NCBI RefSeq assembly: GCF_027853965.1
Contig: NZ_JAQGLB010000017.1
Coordinates: 124,001 to 188,000, forward strand
Source: Saccharopolyspora indica
GTDB lineage: Bacteria > Actinomycetota > Actinomycetes > Mycobacteriales > Pseudonocardiaceae
Reading direction: 5' to 3'
Length of the DNA: 64,000 bases
Shown here piece by piece: positions 1 through 7,993 of this stretch (positions are counted from its first letter, which is position 1; each line of letters starts with the position of its first letter). The notes beneath the pieces were generated by a model. The model ran no database searches, had not been told where the DNA came from, and saw only the letters and a list, made by a program, of their open reading frames with translations. The position numbers were made by a program, and so were the translations under genes.

Positions 1-3000
1 CGGAAGGGCGCATCACCAGCTGGACCGACCGCAACGGCGAGTGGTACCGGTTCGGCTACGACGAGTCCGGGCGCTGCGTGCGCACCGAAGGCTCGGGCGG
101 CTTCCTCAGCGGAGCGCTGGAGTACGACACCGAGAACCGGATCACCCGCTACACCGATTCCCTGGGACACCGCACCGAGTTCCACCTGAACGAAGCGGGC
201 CAGGTCGTCAAGGAGGTGAACCCGCTCGGCGGCACCACCGAGTCCGAGTGGGACGCGGCCGACCGCCTGCTGCGCCGCACCGACCCGCTCGGCCGCACGA
301 CGCGCCACGAGTACGACGACGCGGGCCACCTCATCGCCACCACCCGCCCCGACGGCAGTGAACTGCGCTGGGAGCGCGACGAATTCGGGCTGCCGCTCGC
401 GGCCACCGAAGCCGACGGTTCGGTCACCCGGTGCGAGTACGACGAGCTGGGCAACCTGATCGAGGAGACCGATCCCACCGGGGCGAGAACCACCTGCGCC
501 TACGACGAACGGGGCGACCTGGCCTCGTTCACCGACGCGCTGGGCAACACCACCCGGATCGAGCGCGGGATCGGCGGCCTGCCCGTCACCATCACCGACC
601 CGTCGGGTGCGGTCACCCGGTTCGACCGCGACCAGTTCGGCCGGGCCACCGCGATCACCGATGCGCAGGGCGACGTGCAGCGGTTCGGCTACACCGTGTC
701 CGGGCAGGTCATCTGGCAGACCGACGCGGACGGCACCACGCAGCGGTGGGCCTACGACGGCGGCGACAACGAGCGCGCCTACACCGACGAGCTCGCGGCC
801 ACCACTCGCACCGAGGTCGCGAACTTCGACCTCGTCACGGTCCAGACCGGCCCCGACGGCAGCCTGCTGCGGTTGGCCTACGACACCGAGACGCGGCTGG
901 TCGGCGTCACCAACGAGCAAGGGCTCGTCTGGCGGTACGACTACGACGCGGCGGGCAACCTGGTCCGGGAGGTCGACTTCAACGGGCACGAGACCCGGTA
1001 CGTCCACGACGCGGCCGGTCAGCTCGTCGAGCGCACCGATGCCGCCGGAGAGGTGACCCGCTTCGCCTACGACGAGCTGGGCCGGGTGGTCGAGCGGCGC
1101 ACCGGCTCCGCCGTCGCCCGCTTCACCTACGACGCCCAGGGCCACCTGCTGGAGGCGGTGAACGACGACAGCCGGGTGTCGTTCCAGCGCGACCGGCTCG
1201 GGCGCGTCACCGCCGAAACGGTCAACGGCCGCACCGTGACCTCGGTCTACGACGCACTGGGCCGAAGGGTCCTGCGGCGCACGCCCTCCGGGGCGGAGAG
1301 CTCCTGGGAGTACGACGCGAACAGCCGGCCGATCGCCCTGCACGCGGCGGGCCGGACGCTGCGCTTCGAGTACGACGCCCTCGGCCGCGAGGTCCGGCGC
1401 AGCCTGGGCGCGGGCATGTCGATCGAGCAGGCGTGGACGCACAACGAGCTCCTGCGGGCGCAGACCGTCAGCGACGCGGCAGGCCGGCGAAGCCAGCAGC
1501 GGTCCTTCTCCTACCGGGCCGACGGAATGCTGACCGGCGTCCAGGACCAGCTCACCGGGCCGCGGACGTTCGCCCTCGACCACGCCGGCCGCGTGCTGTC
1601 CGTGCAGGGTTCCGGCTGGACCGAGCAGTACGCCTACGACGCCGCGGGCAACCTCACCCGCGCTTCGTGGCCGACCGCCGCCGACCAGGACGCGCTCGGC
1701 GACCGGGCCTACACCGGGACCGTGGTGCGCGGCGCGGGCAGCGTCCGCGACGAGCACGACGCGCTGGGCCGCATGGTGCTGCGGCACCGCAAGCGCCTCT
1801 CGCAGAAGCCCGAGACCTGGCACTACTCCTGGGATTCCGGCAACCGCCTGGTCGGCGTGCGCACGCCCGACGGCGCGCACTGGCGCTACCGCTACGACGT
1901 GTTCGGGCGGCGGATCGCCAAGCAGCGCCTGGCCGCCGACGGCAGCGTCGCCGAGCAGGTCGACTTCACCTGGGACGACGACACGGTGATCGAGCAGGCC
2001 TGGTTCGAACCCGGCACCCCGGGCCGGGTCACGGTGTGGGACTACGGGCCCGACGGATTCCGCCCGCTGACCCAGCGCGAGCTGATCTCCCGCGCACCGC
2101 AGGAATGGGTGGACGACCGGTTCTACGCGATCGTCACCGACCTCGTCGGCACCCCGACCGAACTGGTCGACGAGCAGGGCGGGATCGCCTGGTTCCAGCG
2201 CACCAGCACGTGGGGCAACCCGGTCGACCGCGCCCGGGCAGGCGCCGACATCCCGCTGCGCTTCCCCGGCCAGTACTACGACGGCGAAACCGGGCTGCAC
2301 TACAACTACCTCCGCTACTACGACCCGATCACGGCCCGCTACACCAGCTCCGACCCGCTCGGGCTGGCAGCGGGCCCGAACCACCGCGCCTACGTGCCCA
2401 ACCCGAGCGGCTGGAGCGACCCGCTGGGGCTGAAGGGGAAGAAGGGTGGCGGCAACAAGGGCGGCGGGGGCGGCGGCAAGGGCCCGTGCGGCGGAGGCGG
2501 GGGCGGCGGCAACAACGGCGAGGGCCCGGTCGACAACAGGACACCCGAGCAGCGGGCCCGCGACGCCATCCCGAACATCGCCAAGAAGTTCGACGAGATG
2601 AACAAGCAGAAGGTGGACCACATCTTCAAGGGCGAGCTGAACAAGGACGGAAAGCCGACCGGGTTCCACGCCTACACCAACGGGCGGCCCCCGCAGAACG
2701 TCCAGATCCAGAAGACCACCGGCGACCCGTCGGACGTGCACAAGATCGACTACACCAACTCCGACGCCGCGAAGGACAAGAAGGGCAACCTGCCCGTCAA
2801 GACCAGCACGATGTACCCGAACACGATGACGCCGGACCAGATCAAGGCGTACAACGCGGCGGACAACCCCAACTCCGTCGGTGGTCACAAGATCTTCCAG
2901 GACAACCAGACCGGCCCCTCCGCGGTCAAGGACGTCATCGTCAAGGACGCCGGGTTGAAGGACCACCTCGACATCGCCCACCCCGGCGCGGGCAAGAAGG

Positions 3001-3071
3001 ACGAAGGCACCTACTACCCGAAGATGCCCGACGACCCCGGCTCGTCCGGCAAGGGCAAGGGCCGCCGCTGA
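1..3071 (+). CDS. RHS/YD-repeat polymorphic toxin, 5'-truncated by the window, EndoU-like C-terminal domain
   Basis: The reading frame is open from base 3, so the N-terminus lies outside the window. About 2.3 kb encodes tandem YD repeats (motifs such as YDELGN, YDAAGN and YDALGR) that in the RHS family build a hollow beta-shell around the toxin. The core ends near base 2360 with the usual RYYDP and SDPLGL signature. A Gly/Lys-rich linker follows (about 2430-2530) and then a C-terminal domain of about 170 residues. That domain has HIFKGELN, GKPTGFH and a KTSTMYP...TPDQI block, which resembles bacterial EndoU RNase toxins (two His, Lys/Ser/Thr, then F/YP...W/TP). RHS assignment is firm; EndoU is pattern-based. 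No small immunity gene follows: the next gene, 163 bp on, is a helicase. A YeeF/WapA-like or secretion-system delivered effector is possible, but export cannot be judged from this fragment. Confidence 0.9.
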   Translation, partial: EGRITSWTDRNGEWYRFGYDESGRCVRTEGSGGFLSGALEYDTENRITRYTDSLGHRTEFHLNEAGQVVKEVNPLGGTTESEWDAADRLLRRTDPLGRTTRHEYDDAGHLIATTRPDGSELRWERDEFGLPLAATEADGSVTRCEYDELGNLIEETDPTGARTTCAYDERGDLASFTDALGNTTRIERGIGGLPVTITDPSGAVTRFDRDQFGRATAITDAQGDVQRFGYTVSGQVIWQTDADGTTQRWAYDGGDNERAYTDELAATTRTEVANFDLVTVQTGPDGSLLRLAYDTETRLVGVTNEQGLVWRYDYDAAGNLVREVDFNGHETRYVHDAAGQLVERTDAAGEVTRFAYDELGRVVERRTGSAVARFTYDAQGHLLEAVNDDSRVSFQRDRLGRVTAETVNGRTVTSVYDALGRRVLRRTPSGAESSWEYDANSRPIALHAAGRTLRFEYDALGREVRRSLGAGMSIEQAWTHNELLRAQTVSDAAGRRSQQRSFSYRADGMLTGVQDQLTGPRTFALDHAGRVLSVQGSGWTEQYAYDAAGNLTRASWPTAADQDALGDRAYTGTVVRGAGSVRDEHDALGRMVLRHRKRLSQKPETWHYSWDSGNRLVGVRTPDGAHWRYRYDVFGRRIAKQRLAADGSVAEQVDFTWDDDTVIEQAWFEPGTPGRVTVWDYGPDGFRPLTQRELISRAPQEWVDDRFYAIVTDLVGTPTELVDEQGGIAWFQRTSTWGNPVDRARAGADIPLRFPGQYYDGETGLHYNYLRYYDPITARYTSSDPLGLAAGPNHRAYVPNPSGWSDPLGLKGKKGGGNKGGGGGGKGPCGGGGGGGNNGEGPVDNRTPEQRARDAIPNIAKKFDEMNKQKVDHIFKGELNKDGKPTGFHAYTNGRPPQNVQIQKTTGDPSDVHKIDYTNSDAAKDKKGNLPVKTSTMYPNTMTPDQIKAYNAADNPNSVGGHKIFQDNQTGPSAVKDVIVKDAGLKDHLDIAHPGAGKKDEGTYYPKMPDDPGSSGKGKGRR

Positions 3072-3234
3072 CGATCGTCGCCCGGTCCCGGGACCACCGG
3101 GGCCGGGTGACGCGGGACGTCGCCCGCTCGCGGCAAGTACCCTCGTGGGTGTCGCGTGACCAGCGCACACGCCCCGCGGCGGGTGTGTCGGCGGGGTCAC
3201 TGATCACCTGCGGACCCGAGGGAGCTGCGCACCC

Positions 3235-4896
3235 GTGACCGACGGACCCCTGATCGTCCAGTCCGACAAGACGCTTCTGCTCGAAGTCGACCACGCCCTC
3301 GCCGACGAGGCGCGCACCGCCATCGCTCCGTTCGCCGAGCTGGAGCGCGCGCCGGAGCACGTGCACACCTACCGCATCACGCCGCTGGCGCTGTGGAACG
3401 CGCGCGCCGCCGGGCACGACGCGGAGCAGGTGGTGGACGGGCTGGTGCGCTTCTCGCGCTACCCGGTGCCGCAGCCGCTGCTGGTCGACATCGTCGAGAC
3501 GATGGGGCGCTTCGGGCGGTTGCAGCTGGTCAACGACCCGGCGCACGGGCTGGTGCTGAAGTCCTTCGACCGGGCCGTGCTCGAGGAGATCCTGCGGAAC
3601 AAGAAGATCACCCCGATGCTGGGCCAGCGCATCGACGACGACACCGTCGTGGTGCACCCCAGCGAGCGCGGGCGGCTCAAGCAGATGCTGCTCAAGGTCA
3701 GCTGGCCCGCCGAGGACCTGGCCGGTTACGTCGACGGCGAGGCGCACCCGATCAAGCTGGAGCAGGACGGCTGGGTGCTGCGCGACTACCAGGCGCAGGC
3801 GGTGCAGTCGTTCTGGGCGGGCGGCTCGGGCGTCGTGGTGCTGCCCTGCGGTGCGGGCAAGACGCTGGTCGGCGCGGCGGCCATGGCCGAGGCGCAGGCG
3901 ACCACGCTGATCCTGGTCACCAACACCGTCGCGGGCAGGCAGTGGAAGCGGGAGCTGATCGAGCGGACCTCGCTGACCGAGGAGGAGATCGGCGAGTACT
4001 CCGGCGAGAAGAAGGAGATCCGGCCGGTCACCATCGCCACCTACCAGGTGATCACCCGCCGTTCCAAGGGCGAGTACAAGCACCTGGAGCTGTTCGACTC
4101 CCGCGACTGGGGCCTGGTGGTCTACGACGAGGTGCACCTGCTGCCCGCGCCGGTGTTCCGGATGACCGCCGACCTGCAGTCCCGGCGGCGCCTCGGGCTG
4201 ACCGCCACGCTGGTCCGCGAGGACGGCCGCGAGGGCGACGTGTTCTCGCTGATCGGCCCGAAGCGCTACGACGCCCCGTGGAAGGACATCGAGGCGCAGG
4301 GCTGGATCGCCCCGGCCGACTGCGTCGAGGTGCGGGTGACGCTGACCGACAACGAGCGCCTGGAGTACGCCACCGCCGAGGCCGAGGAGCGCTACAAGCT
4401 GTGCTCCACGGCGCGCACCAAGGCCCCGGTGGTCAAGGCGATCCTGGACCGGCACCCGGGCGAGCCGTCGCTGGTCATCGGCGCCTACCTGGACCAGCTG
4501 CACGACCTCGGCGCGGCGCTGGACGCGCCGATCGTGGAGGGCTCGACGAAGAACAAGGAGCGCGAGGCGCTGTTCGACGCCTTCCGCAACGGGGAGATCA
4601 ACCGGCTGGTGGTCTCGAAGGTCGCGAACTTCTCCATCGACCTGCCGGAGGCCTCGGTGGCGGTGCAGGTGTCGGGCACCTTCGGGTCGCGGCAGGAGGA
4701 GGCGCAGCGGCTCGGCAGGCTGCTGCGGCCGAAGGCCGACGGCAAGCAGGCGCACTTCTACTCGGTGGTCTCGCGGGACACGCTGGACACCGACTACGCG
4801 GCGCACCGGCAGCGGTTCCTGGCCGAGCAGGGCTACGCGTACCGGATCGTCGACGCCGACGACCTGCTCGGTCCCCCGATCCCGGACGTCGGGTGA
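3235..4896 (+). CDS. XPB/Rad25-type DNA repair helicase
   Basis: A 553-residue superfamily 2 helicase of the bacterial XPB group, an ATP-dependent 3'-5' DNA translocase with presumed roles in DNA repair. Visible parts in order are an N-terminal damage-recognition-like region (about 1-175), Walker A GAGKT near residue 206, a DEVH box near 298, the GLTATL motif III, and a C-terminal RecA lobe with SGTFGSRQEEAQRLGR (motif VI). Length matches the family. The GTG start at 3235 is preceded by a GAGGGAG-like ribosome binding site. The gene stands alone after the RHS gene and does not look like its immunity gene. Family assignment is secure; the cellular role is inferred from homologues. Confidence 0.93.
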   Translation: MTDGPLIVQSDKTLLLEVDHALADEARTAIAPFAELERAPEHVHTYRITPLALWNARAAGHDAEQVVDGLVRFSRYPVPQPLLVDIVETMGRFGRLQLVNDPAHGLVLKSFDRAVLEEILRNKKITPMLGQRIDDDTVVVHPSERGRLKQMLLKVSWPAEDLAGYVDGEAHPIKLEQDGWVLRDYQAQAVQSFWAGGSGVVVLPCGAGKTLVGAAAMAEAQATTLILVTNTVAGRQWKRELIERTSLTEEEIGEYSGEKKEIRPVTIATYQVITRRSKGEYKHLELFDSRDWGLVVYDEVHLLPAPVFRMTADLQSRRRLGLTATLVREDGREGDVFSLIGPKRYDAPWKDIEAQGWIAPADCVEVRVTLTDNERLEYATAEAEERYKLCSTARTKAPVVKAILDRHPGEPSLVIGAYLDQLHDLGAALDAPIVEGSTKNKEREALFDAFRNGEINRLVVSKVANFSIDLPEASVAVQVSGTFGSRQEEAQRLGRLLRPKADGKQAHFYSVVSRDTLDTDYAAHRQRFLAEQGYAYRIVDADDLLGPPIPDVG

Positions 4897-5083
4897 CGAC
4901 AATTCCGGGACCTACCCGATCAGCTGTCACCCAAAAGTGTCCACGCTGGGCCTGGCAGCCGCTACGGTTGCGGTGGACGCACGCGAGCTGACCAGGCACG
5001 TCGGTCCGGATGGCGCGCATGACGGAAGGCCTGGAGGAAGACGGCTGCGGGCGCGCACCGCAGGCAGGGACACTGGAGATCGG

Positions 5084-5677
5084 ATGACCACCGAGCACGA
5101 ACGCACCGCCCTCGGCGGCGCGCACCGGTTCGTCGGGCTCGCGGAGAACCTCGAACGCCACGCCGGGACGCCGACCGCGGCCGAACCCCCGAACGTGCAC
5201 GGCACCAACCGCGGCTACGGGCTGGTCTTCTTCAACCTGGAGAAGTACCACCTGACCACGGTGATCAGCAGCGGGCTGCGGTTCCAGCCGCTGGGCGCCG
5301 AACCGGCCCAGGAACTGGCCTGCACGGTCTACAAGGAGCAGGCCGAGGCCGCGCGGCACCTGGTCGACCTCACCGCCGAGGTGCTGGTGCAGCAGCGCAC
5401 CTTCCTGGTGCCCGACCAGATCGTGCCGAACGAGCAGCCGCTGCTGCCGGGCACCGAGTTCCACGGCGTGCTGGCCAGCGGTCACCCGATGTTCGCGCCG
5501 GAGTTCACCAGGTTCACCGACCCGGACGGCGTCGAGCAGCTCCAGGTGTTCACCCTGCTCCCGGTGACCCTCGGCGAGCTGAACTACATCCTCGACAACG
5601 GCGTGACGGCCCTGCGCCAGCAGTGGGCCCGCTTCGAGGTCGACGTCTTCGACCTCGGCCGCCCCAGCGTCGCCTGA
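5084..5677 (+). CDS. Suppressor-of-fused (SUFU) domain protein
   Basis: A 197-residue soluble protein. I chose ATG 5084 because the frame upstream reads as non-homologous filler although it stays open to 4937. It shows the pattern of bacterial SUFU-domain proteins: a HRF..LAENLERH start, a beta-rich YGLVFFN...TVISSGL segment, LACTVYKEQ, and a C-terminal LLPVTLGELNYIL block. A clear paralogue lies at 22937-23515 with the same order of blocks. Function in bacteria is unknown. SUFU domains in bacteria are often found in toxin-immunity settings, and this gene is two genes downstream of an RHS toxin, so an immunity role is conceivable but unproven (the helicase intervenes). Assignment is by pattern, moderate confidence. 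Confidence 0.65.
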   Translation: MTTEHERTALGGAHRFVGLAENLERHAGTPTAAEPPNVHGTNRGYGLVFFNLEKYHLTTVISSGLRFQPLGAEPAQELACTVYKEQAEAARHLVDLTAEVLVQQRTFLVPDQIVPNEQPLLPGTEFHGVLASGHPMFAPEFTRFTDPDGVEQLQVFTLLPVTLGELNYILDNGVTALRQQWARFEVDVFDLGRPSVA

Positions 5678-5679
5678 AG

Positions 5680-5895
5680 TCAGCCCGAGAACCGCCCGGC
5701 CCGGATCGCGCCCAGGAACCCACCGAAGGCCGAGGAGCTGAACACCAGCGCCGGACCGTCAGGATCCTTCGAATCCCGAATGGCCGTGGCGGCGGATAAG
5801 CACGCGACCTCGACGCAGTTGTTCGCCCCGTTCTGGCTCCGACTGCTCTTGCGCCATGTCACGGGAAGCTCGGACGCGCGCACCACTTCGATCAC
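5680..5895 (-). CDS. DUF397 domain protein
   Basis: A 71-residue protein with the DUF397 signature: W.KSSRS near the N-terminus, NCVEVA, then RDSKDPDGP. In actinomycetes DUF397 proteins are almost always encoded next to an XRE/DUF5753 regulator, and here the ATG overlaps the stop of the regulator at 5892 by 4 nt (ATGA), which implies translational coupling. In related pairs (for example the WhiJ-type and Scr1-type modules) the small partner modulates its regulator. The gene ends 2 nt from the convergent SUFU gene. Confidence 0.9.
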   Translation of the reverse strand: MIEVVRASELPVTWRKSSRSQNGANNCVEVACLSAATAIRDSKDPDGPALVFSSSAFGGFLGAIRAGRFSG

Positions 5896-6746
5896 TCCAG
5901 AAAATCAGACTCAGACCTGGCTCGTTCGAGCAGCTTGAGCGACTCAGCCTCAGACAGCGCCGCCCGATGCGCTCGATCGAACGCCAGCGTATAGAGCTCC
6001 GTGTGCGGCGGTCCATCAAAGAAGTCGGAGTCGGTCAGTGCTTCGACGTACGCGAAGGTCACCACAGGATCGCCGAGGTGGAGCAGCGTGAACGAAGTGC
6101 CGAGCGCCATGTGAGCGCCTGCCGCGAACGGCAGGATGTGGATTTCGAAGTTGGACCTGGCCGCCAGCGCGCAGAGGTAGTCGATCTGTCCTCGCCTGAC
6201 CGCAGGGCCGCCCGCCACACGACGCAAGATCGACTCGCTCAGAACGACGGTGACTCGGGGCGCATCCGATCCGGCGAATCTCTCCTGCCGCTCAGCTCGG
6301 CGGGCGACCGCGCGATCGATTTCGCGCGGCACCAGTGCACCACCTTCCTGAAGGATGGCGCGTGCGTAGTCCTCGGTTTGAAGAAGACCTGGCAACAGCT
6401 CTTCCGCATAGAACTTCAGGTGTGACGCTGCGGATTCGAGTGCGACGTAGGTCTGAGCCCAGTCCGCGACGAACGCGGGGCCGACATCGCGCTTACGCGC
6501 TTCCTTGCCGAGAGCGACGACTCGTTCGCGCTCCGGCGCGCTCAGGCCGTAGAGGTCCAGCAGCGCGTTGAGCTCCAGCGGGGCGAGCTTCCGCTTTCCG
6601 GACTCCATGAGCCCGACCTTCTGGACGTAGCTCCAGCCGAGCGCCTCCGCGACCTCGCCGACTTCCAAACCCGCGCGCTCGCGGTACGTCCGCAGGAGTG
6701 CACCGAGTTCGATCCGTCGCGCCAACGGCGGAGGCGGATTCGCCAT
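5892..6746 (-). CDS. XRE-family regulator with DUF5753 (Scr1-type)
   Basis: A 284-residue regulator. The N-terminus (about 12-68) is a helix-turn-helix with RTYRERAGL, SYVQKVGLMESGKRKL. The rest is a DUF5753 domain (FYAEELLPGLLQTEDYARA; RRAERQERF; LPF..GAHMALGTSFTLLHL; VVTFAYVE). It probably binds DNA and is coupled to the DUF397 partner downstream. ATG at 6746 has an AGAGGA ribosome binding site. The upstream divergent region carries a pair of 8-bp direct repeats (6844-6865) that could be its operator. Targets are unknown. Confidence 0.93.
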   Translation of the reverse strand: MANPPPPLARRIELGALLRTYRERAGLEVGEVAEALGWSYVQKVGLMESGKRKLAPLELNALLDLYGLSAPERERVVALGKEARKRDVGPAFVADWAQTYVALESAASHLKFYAEELLPGLLQTEDYARAILQEGGALVPREIDRAVARRAERQERFAGSDAPRVTVVLSESILRRVAGGPAVRRGQIDYLCALAARSNFEIHILPFAAGAHMALGTSFTLLHLGDPVVTFAYVEALTDSDFFDGPPHTELYTLAFDRAHRAALSEAESLKLLERARSESDFLE

Positions 6747-6843
6747 CGTCTCGTCCTCTCAAGATCGGGCTGGTCAGGCACCGAACTATCCCACGATCGC
6801 GCACATCCTCCGCATCATCCGATCGAGATCTTCCTTGCTATCA

Positions 6844-6865
6844 CGTGACAGTTGTAGCGTGACAG
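6844..6865. promoter_or_regulatory. Tandem 8-bp direct repeat, candidate operator
   Basis: CGTGACAG occurs at 6844-6851 and again at 6858-6865, spaced 14 bp start to start. It lies between the divergent XRE gene (start 6746) and the small gene at 6901. The site is a candidate binding site of the XRE regulator; binding is inferred. Confidence 0.4.
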
Positions 6866-6900
6866 CAATGCGAGTTACTCCAGTGACTAGGAGAAACGGG

Positions 6901-7269
6901 ATGGGCGAGGAGCCGGAGGCGTGGTTGCGGCCTCACTTGGGGGCTTTGGAGGCGAGCGTTCGGGCCGGGTTCCGGTTCTCGTACCTGCCCGCGCTCGATG
7001 ACGTCCTCGCTGTGCAGGGCATTCGGGTTCAGGACGGCGCGATGGACATGTACCTGGCGCAGTCCGCGTTCGACGCCCTGGCTGCGCGGGTCCGGATCGA
7101 CGACCTGGAGTTCCACGACTCGCCGCCACCGCTGTGGCACGCCAGAGGCGCGGTCGCCGACGTGGTGATGGAACTGCTCGCCCTGCCTCCGCACGGTTCG
7201 CCGGGAGCACCGTCGCTCGCCCGCTCCCGACCGAGCGAGCTGTGGATCCCCGGCGACTCCCTCAACTGA
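6901..7269 (+). CDS. Conserved-looking hypothetical protein
   Basis: A 122-residue protein I do not recognise. ATG 6901 has AGGAGAAA upstream; the frame is open further up to 6835 but without a better start. It is acidic and soluble, with no signal peptide or membrane segment, and has a Trp-Leu-Arg-Pro opening and a Leu/Ala-rich middle. It is transcribed away from the XRE/DUF397 pair and toward a small membrane protein 21 bp downstream, so it may belong to the same regulatory module. Confidence 0.65.
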   Translation: MGEEPEAWLRPHLGALEASVRAGFRFSYLPALDDVLAVQGIRVQDGAMDMYLAQSAFDALAARVRIDDLEFHDSPPPLWHARGAVADVVMELLALPPHGSPGAPSLARSRPSELWIPGDSLN

Positions 7270-7290
7270 CCGATCTCTGAGAGGAAACCC

Positions 7291-7560
7291 ATGACCTCGC
7301 TGATCATGTTCACCGTCTGCGTCGGGACCGCGATGATCGCCGCCGGATGGGTCTGGCGCACTTTCGCCGCCTACGGCCAGCACTCCGGAAGCGGCGAAGG
7401 CGCACTGACCGTGTGGCAGCTCATCGCCCACGTCGAAGAAGAACGACAACAACGCGAAAACCAAGGCAGGCACCGACTCCGCGAACCCCACCGGCCCGAC
7501 GACGCACCACCCTCGCTGGACCTCCAACAGCGAGCCCTGAACTCCCTCTACCGAATCTGA
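7291..7560 (+). CDS. Small single-pass membrane protein, unknown
   Basis: An 89-residue protein with one N-terminal hydrophobic helix (about residues 2-22, ending in GWVWRTFAAYG) and a hydrophilic Gln/Arg/Pro-rich tail. The ATG follows GAGAGGAAACCC, a good ribosome binding site. It lies 21 bp after the preceding gene and is probably cotranscribed with it. I recognise no domain. It is followed by the long hairpin array at 7613-7935. Confidence 0.6.
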   Translation: MTSLIMFTVCVGTAMIAAGWVWRTFAAYGQHSGSGEGALTVWQLIAHVEEERQQRENQGRHRLREPHRPDDAPPSLDLQQRALNSLYRI

Positions 7561-7612
7561 CCAAGCCAAGGGCCGGGCGAAATCCGCGCCCCCGAAAGTC
7601 CCGGCCCCCGCG

Positions 7613-7652
7613 GGCCGGTCGGCGCAGCCCCCTCCCACCGCGCCGACCGGCC
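7613..7652 (+). terminator. GC-rich hairpin after the small membrane gene
   Basis: Perfect 13-bp arms (GGCCGGTCGGCGC at 7613-7625 and its complement at 7640-7652) around a 14-nt loop, 53 bp past the stop of the gene at 7291. No T-tract follows, as is common for actinomycete terminators. It is the first of four hairpins in the 433-bp gene-free stretch 7561-7993. Confidence 0.55.
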
Positions 7653-7715
7653 AACCCCTCCGATGAGGTGCCGAGCCCGATGCCCCGGCAGCCCACCCAG
7701 CCCCAGCCCGGTTCA

Positions 7716-7759
7716 CCCGGGCGATGGTCAATTTCGTACGAAATTGACCATCGCCCGGG
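7716..7759. repeat. 44-bp perfect palindrome, hairpin family A
   Basis: Every base from 7716 to 7759 is self-complementary about a centre at 7737.5. The core is AATTTCGTACGAAATT, and GATGG/CCATC and CCCGGG/CCCGGG flanks extend the arms. The same core recurs at 7914-7935, 40723-40748 and 51422-51443. It lies between convergent genes (ends at 7560 and 7994). Confidence 0.85.
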
Positions 7760-7792
7760 CAGGGTTCCGGCAAAGCCCGGCCGGGCCGGGGT

Positions 7793-7860
7793 GGCAGTTT
7801 TGCCGGAAACTGACACCTCGCCGCGCCCGGATTGTCCGGTCAGTTTCAGGCAAAACTGCC
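7793..7860. repeat. Inverted repeat of two CAGTTT...AAACTG units (family E)
   Basis: Two 22-nt arms (7793-7814 and 7839-7860) are inverted copies differing at one base that still allows a G-T pair. Each arm is itself palindromic (CAGTTT, six bases, AAACTG). It sits between two family A palindromes in the same convergent intergenic region. Confidence 0.75.
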
Positions 7861-7913
7861 GCACGACCCCAGCCTGGACGACTTTGCCGGAGCCCTGCAT
7901 CACCCGGGTGGAC

Positions 7914-7935
7914 GTCAATTTCGTACGAAATTGAC
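7914..7935. repeat. 22-bp palindrome, hairpin family A
   Basis: A second perfect copy of the AATTTCGTACGAAATT core with GTC/GAC ends, 198 bp from the 44-bp copy. It lies 59 bp past the 3' end of the minus-strand gene ending at 7994, so it is well placed to act as that gene's terminator. Confidence 0.8.
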
Positions 7936-7993
7936 CATCGTCCCCGACCGACCGGCCGCCCCCCAGCGTCGCGTGAAGCGGGCCCGCTGCTGA

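Noticed and set aside
3072..3234. Immunity gene for the RHS toxin in the 163-bp gap
   Set aside because: No frame of useful length with a ribosome binding site; too short for known immunity proteins.
2941..4902. 653-codon minus-strand frame opposite the helicase gene
   Set aside because: It is the antisense of the XPB helicase gene with Arg/Pro/Leu-rich low-complexity composition typical of GC-rich shadow frames.
7613..7935. CRISPR array
   Set aside because: The repeats are palindromes with irregular spacing and no unique spacers of constant length; no cas genes are present.
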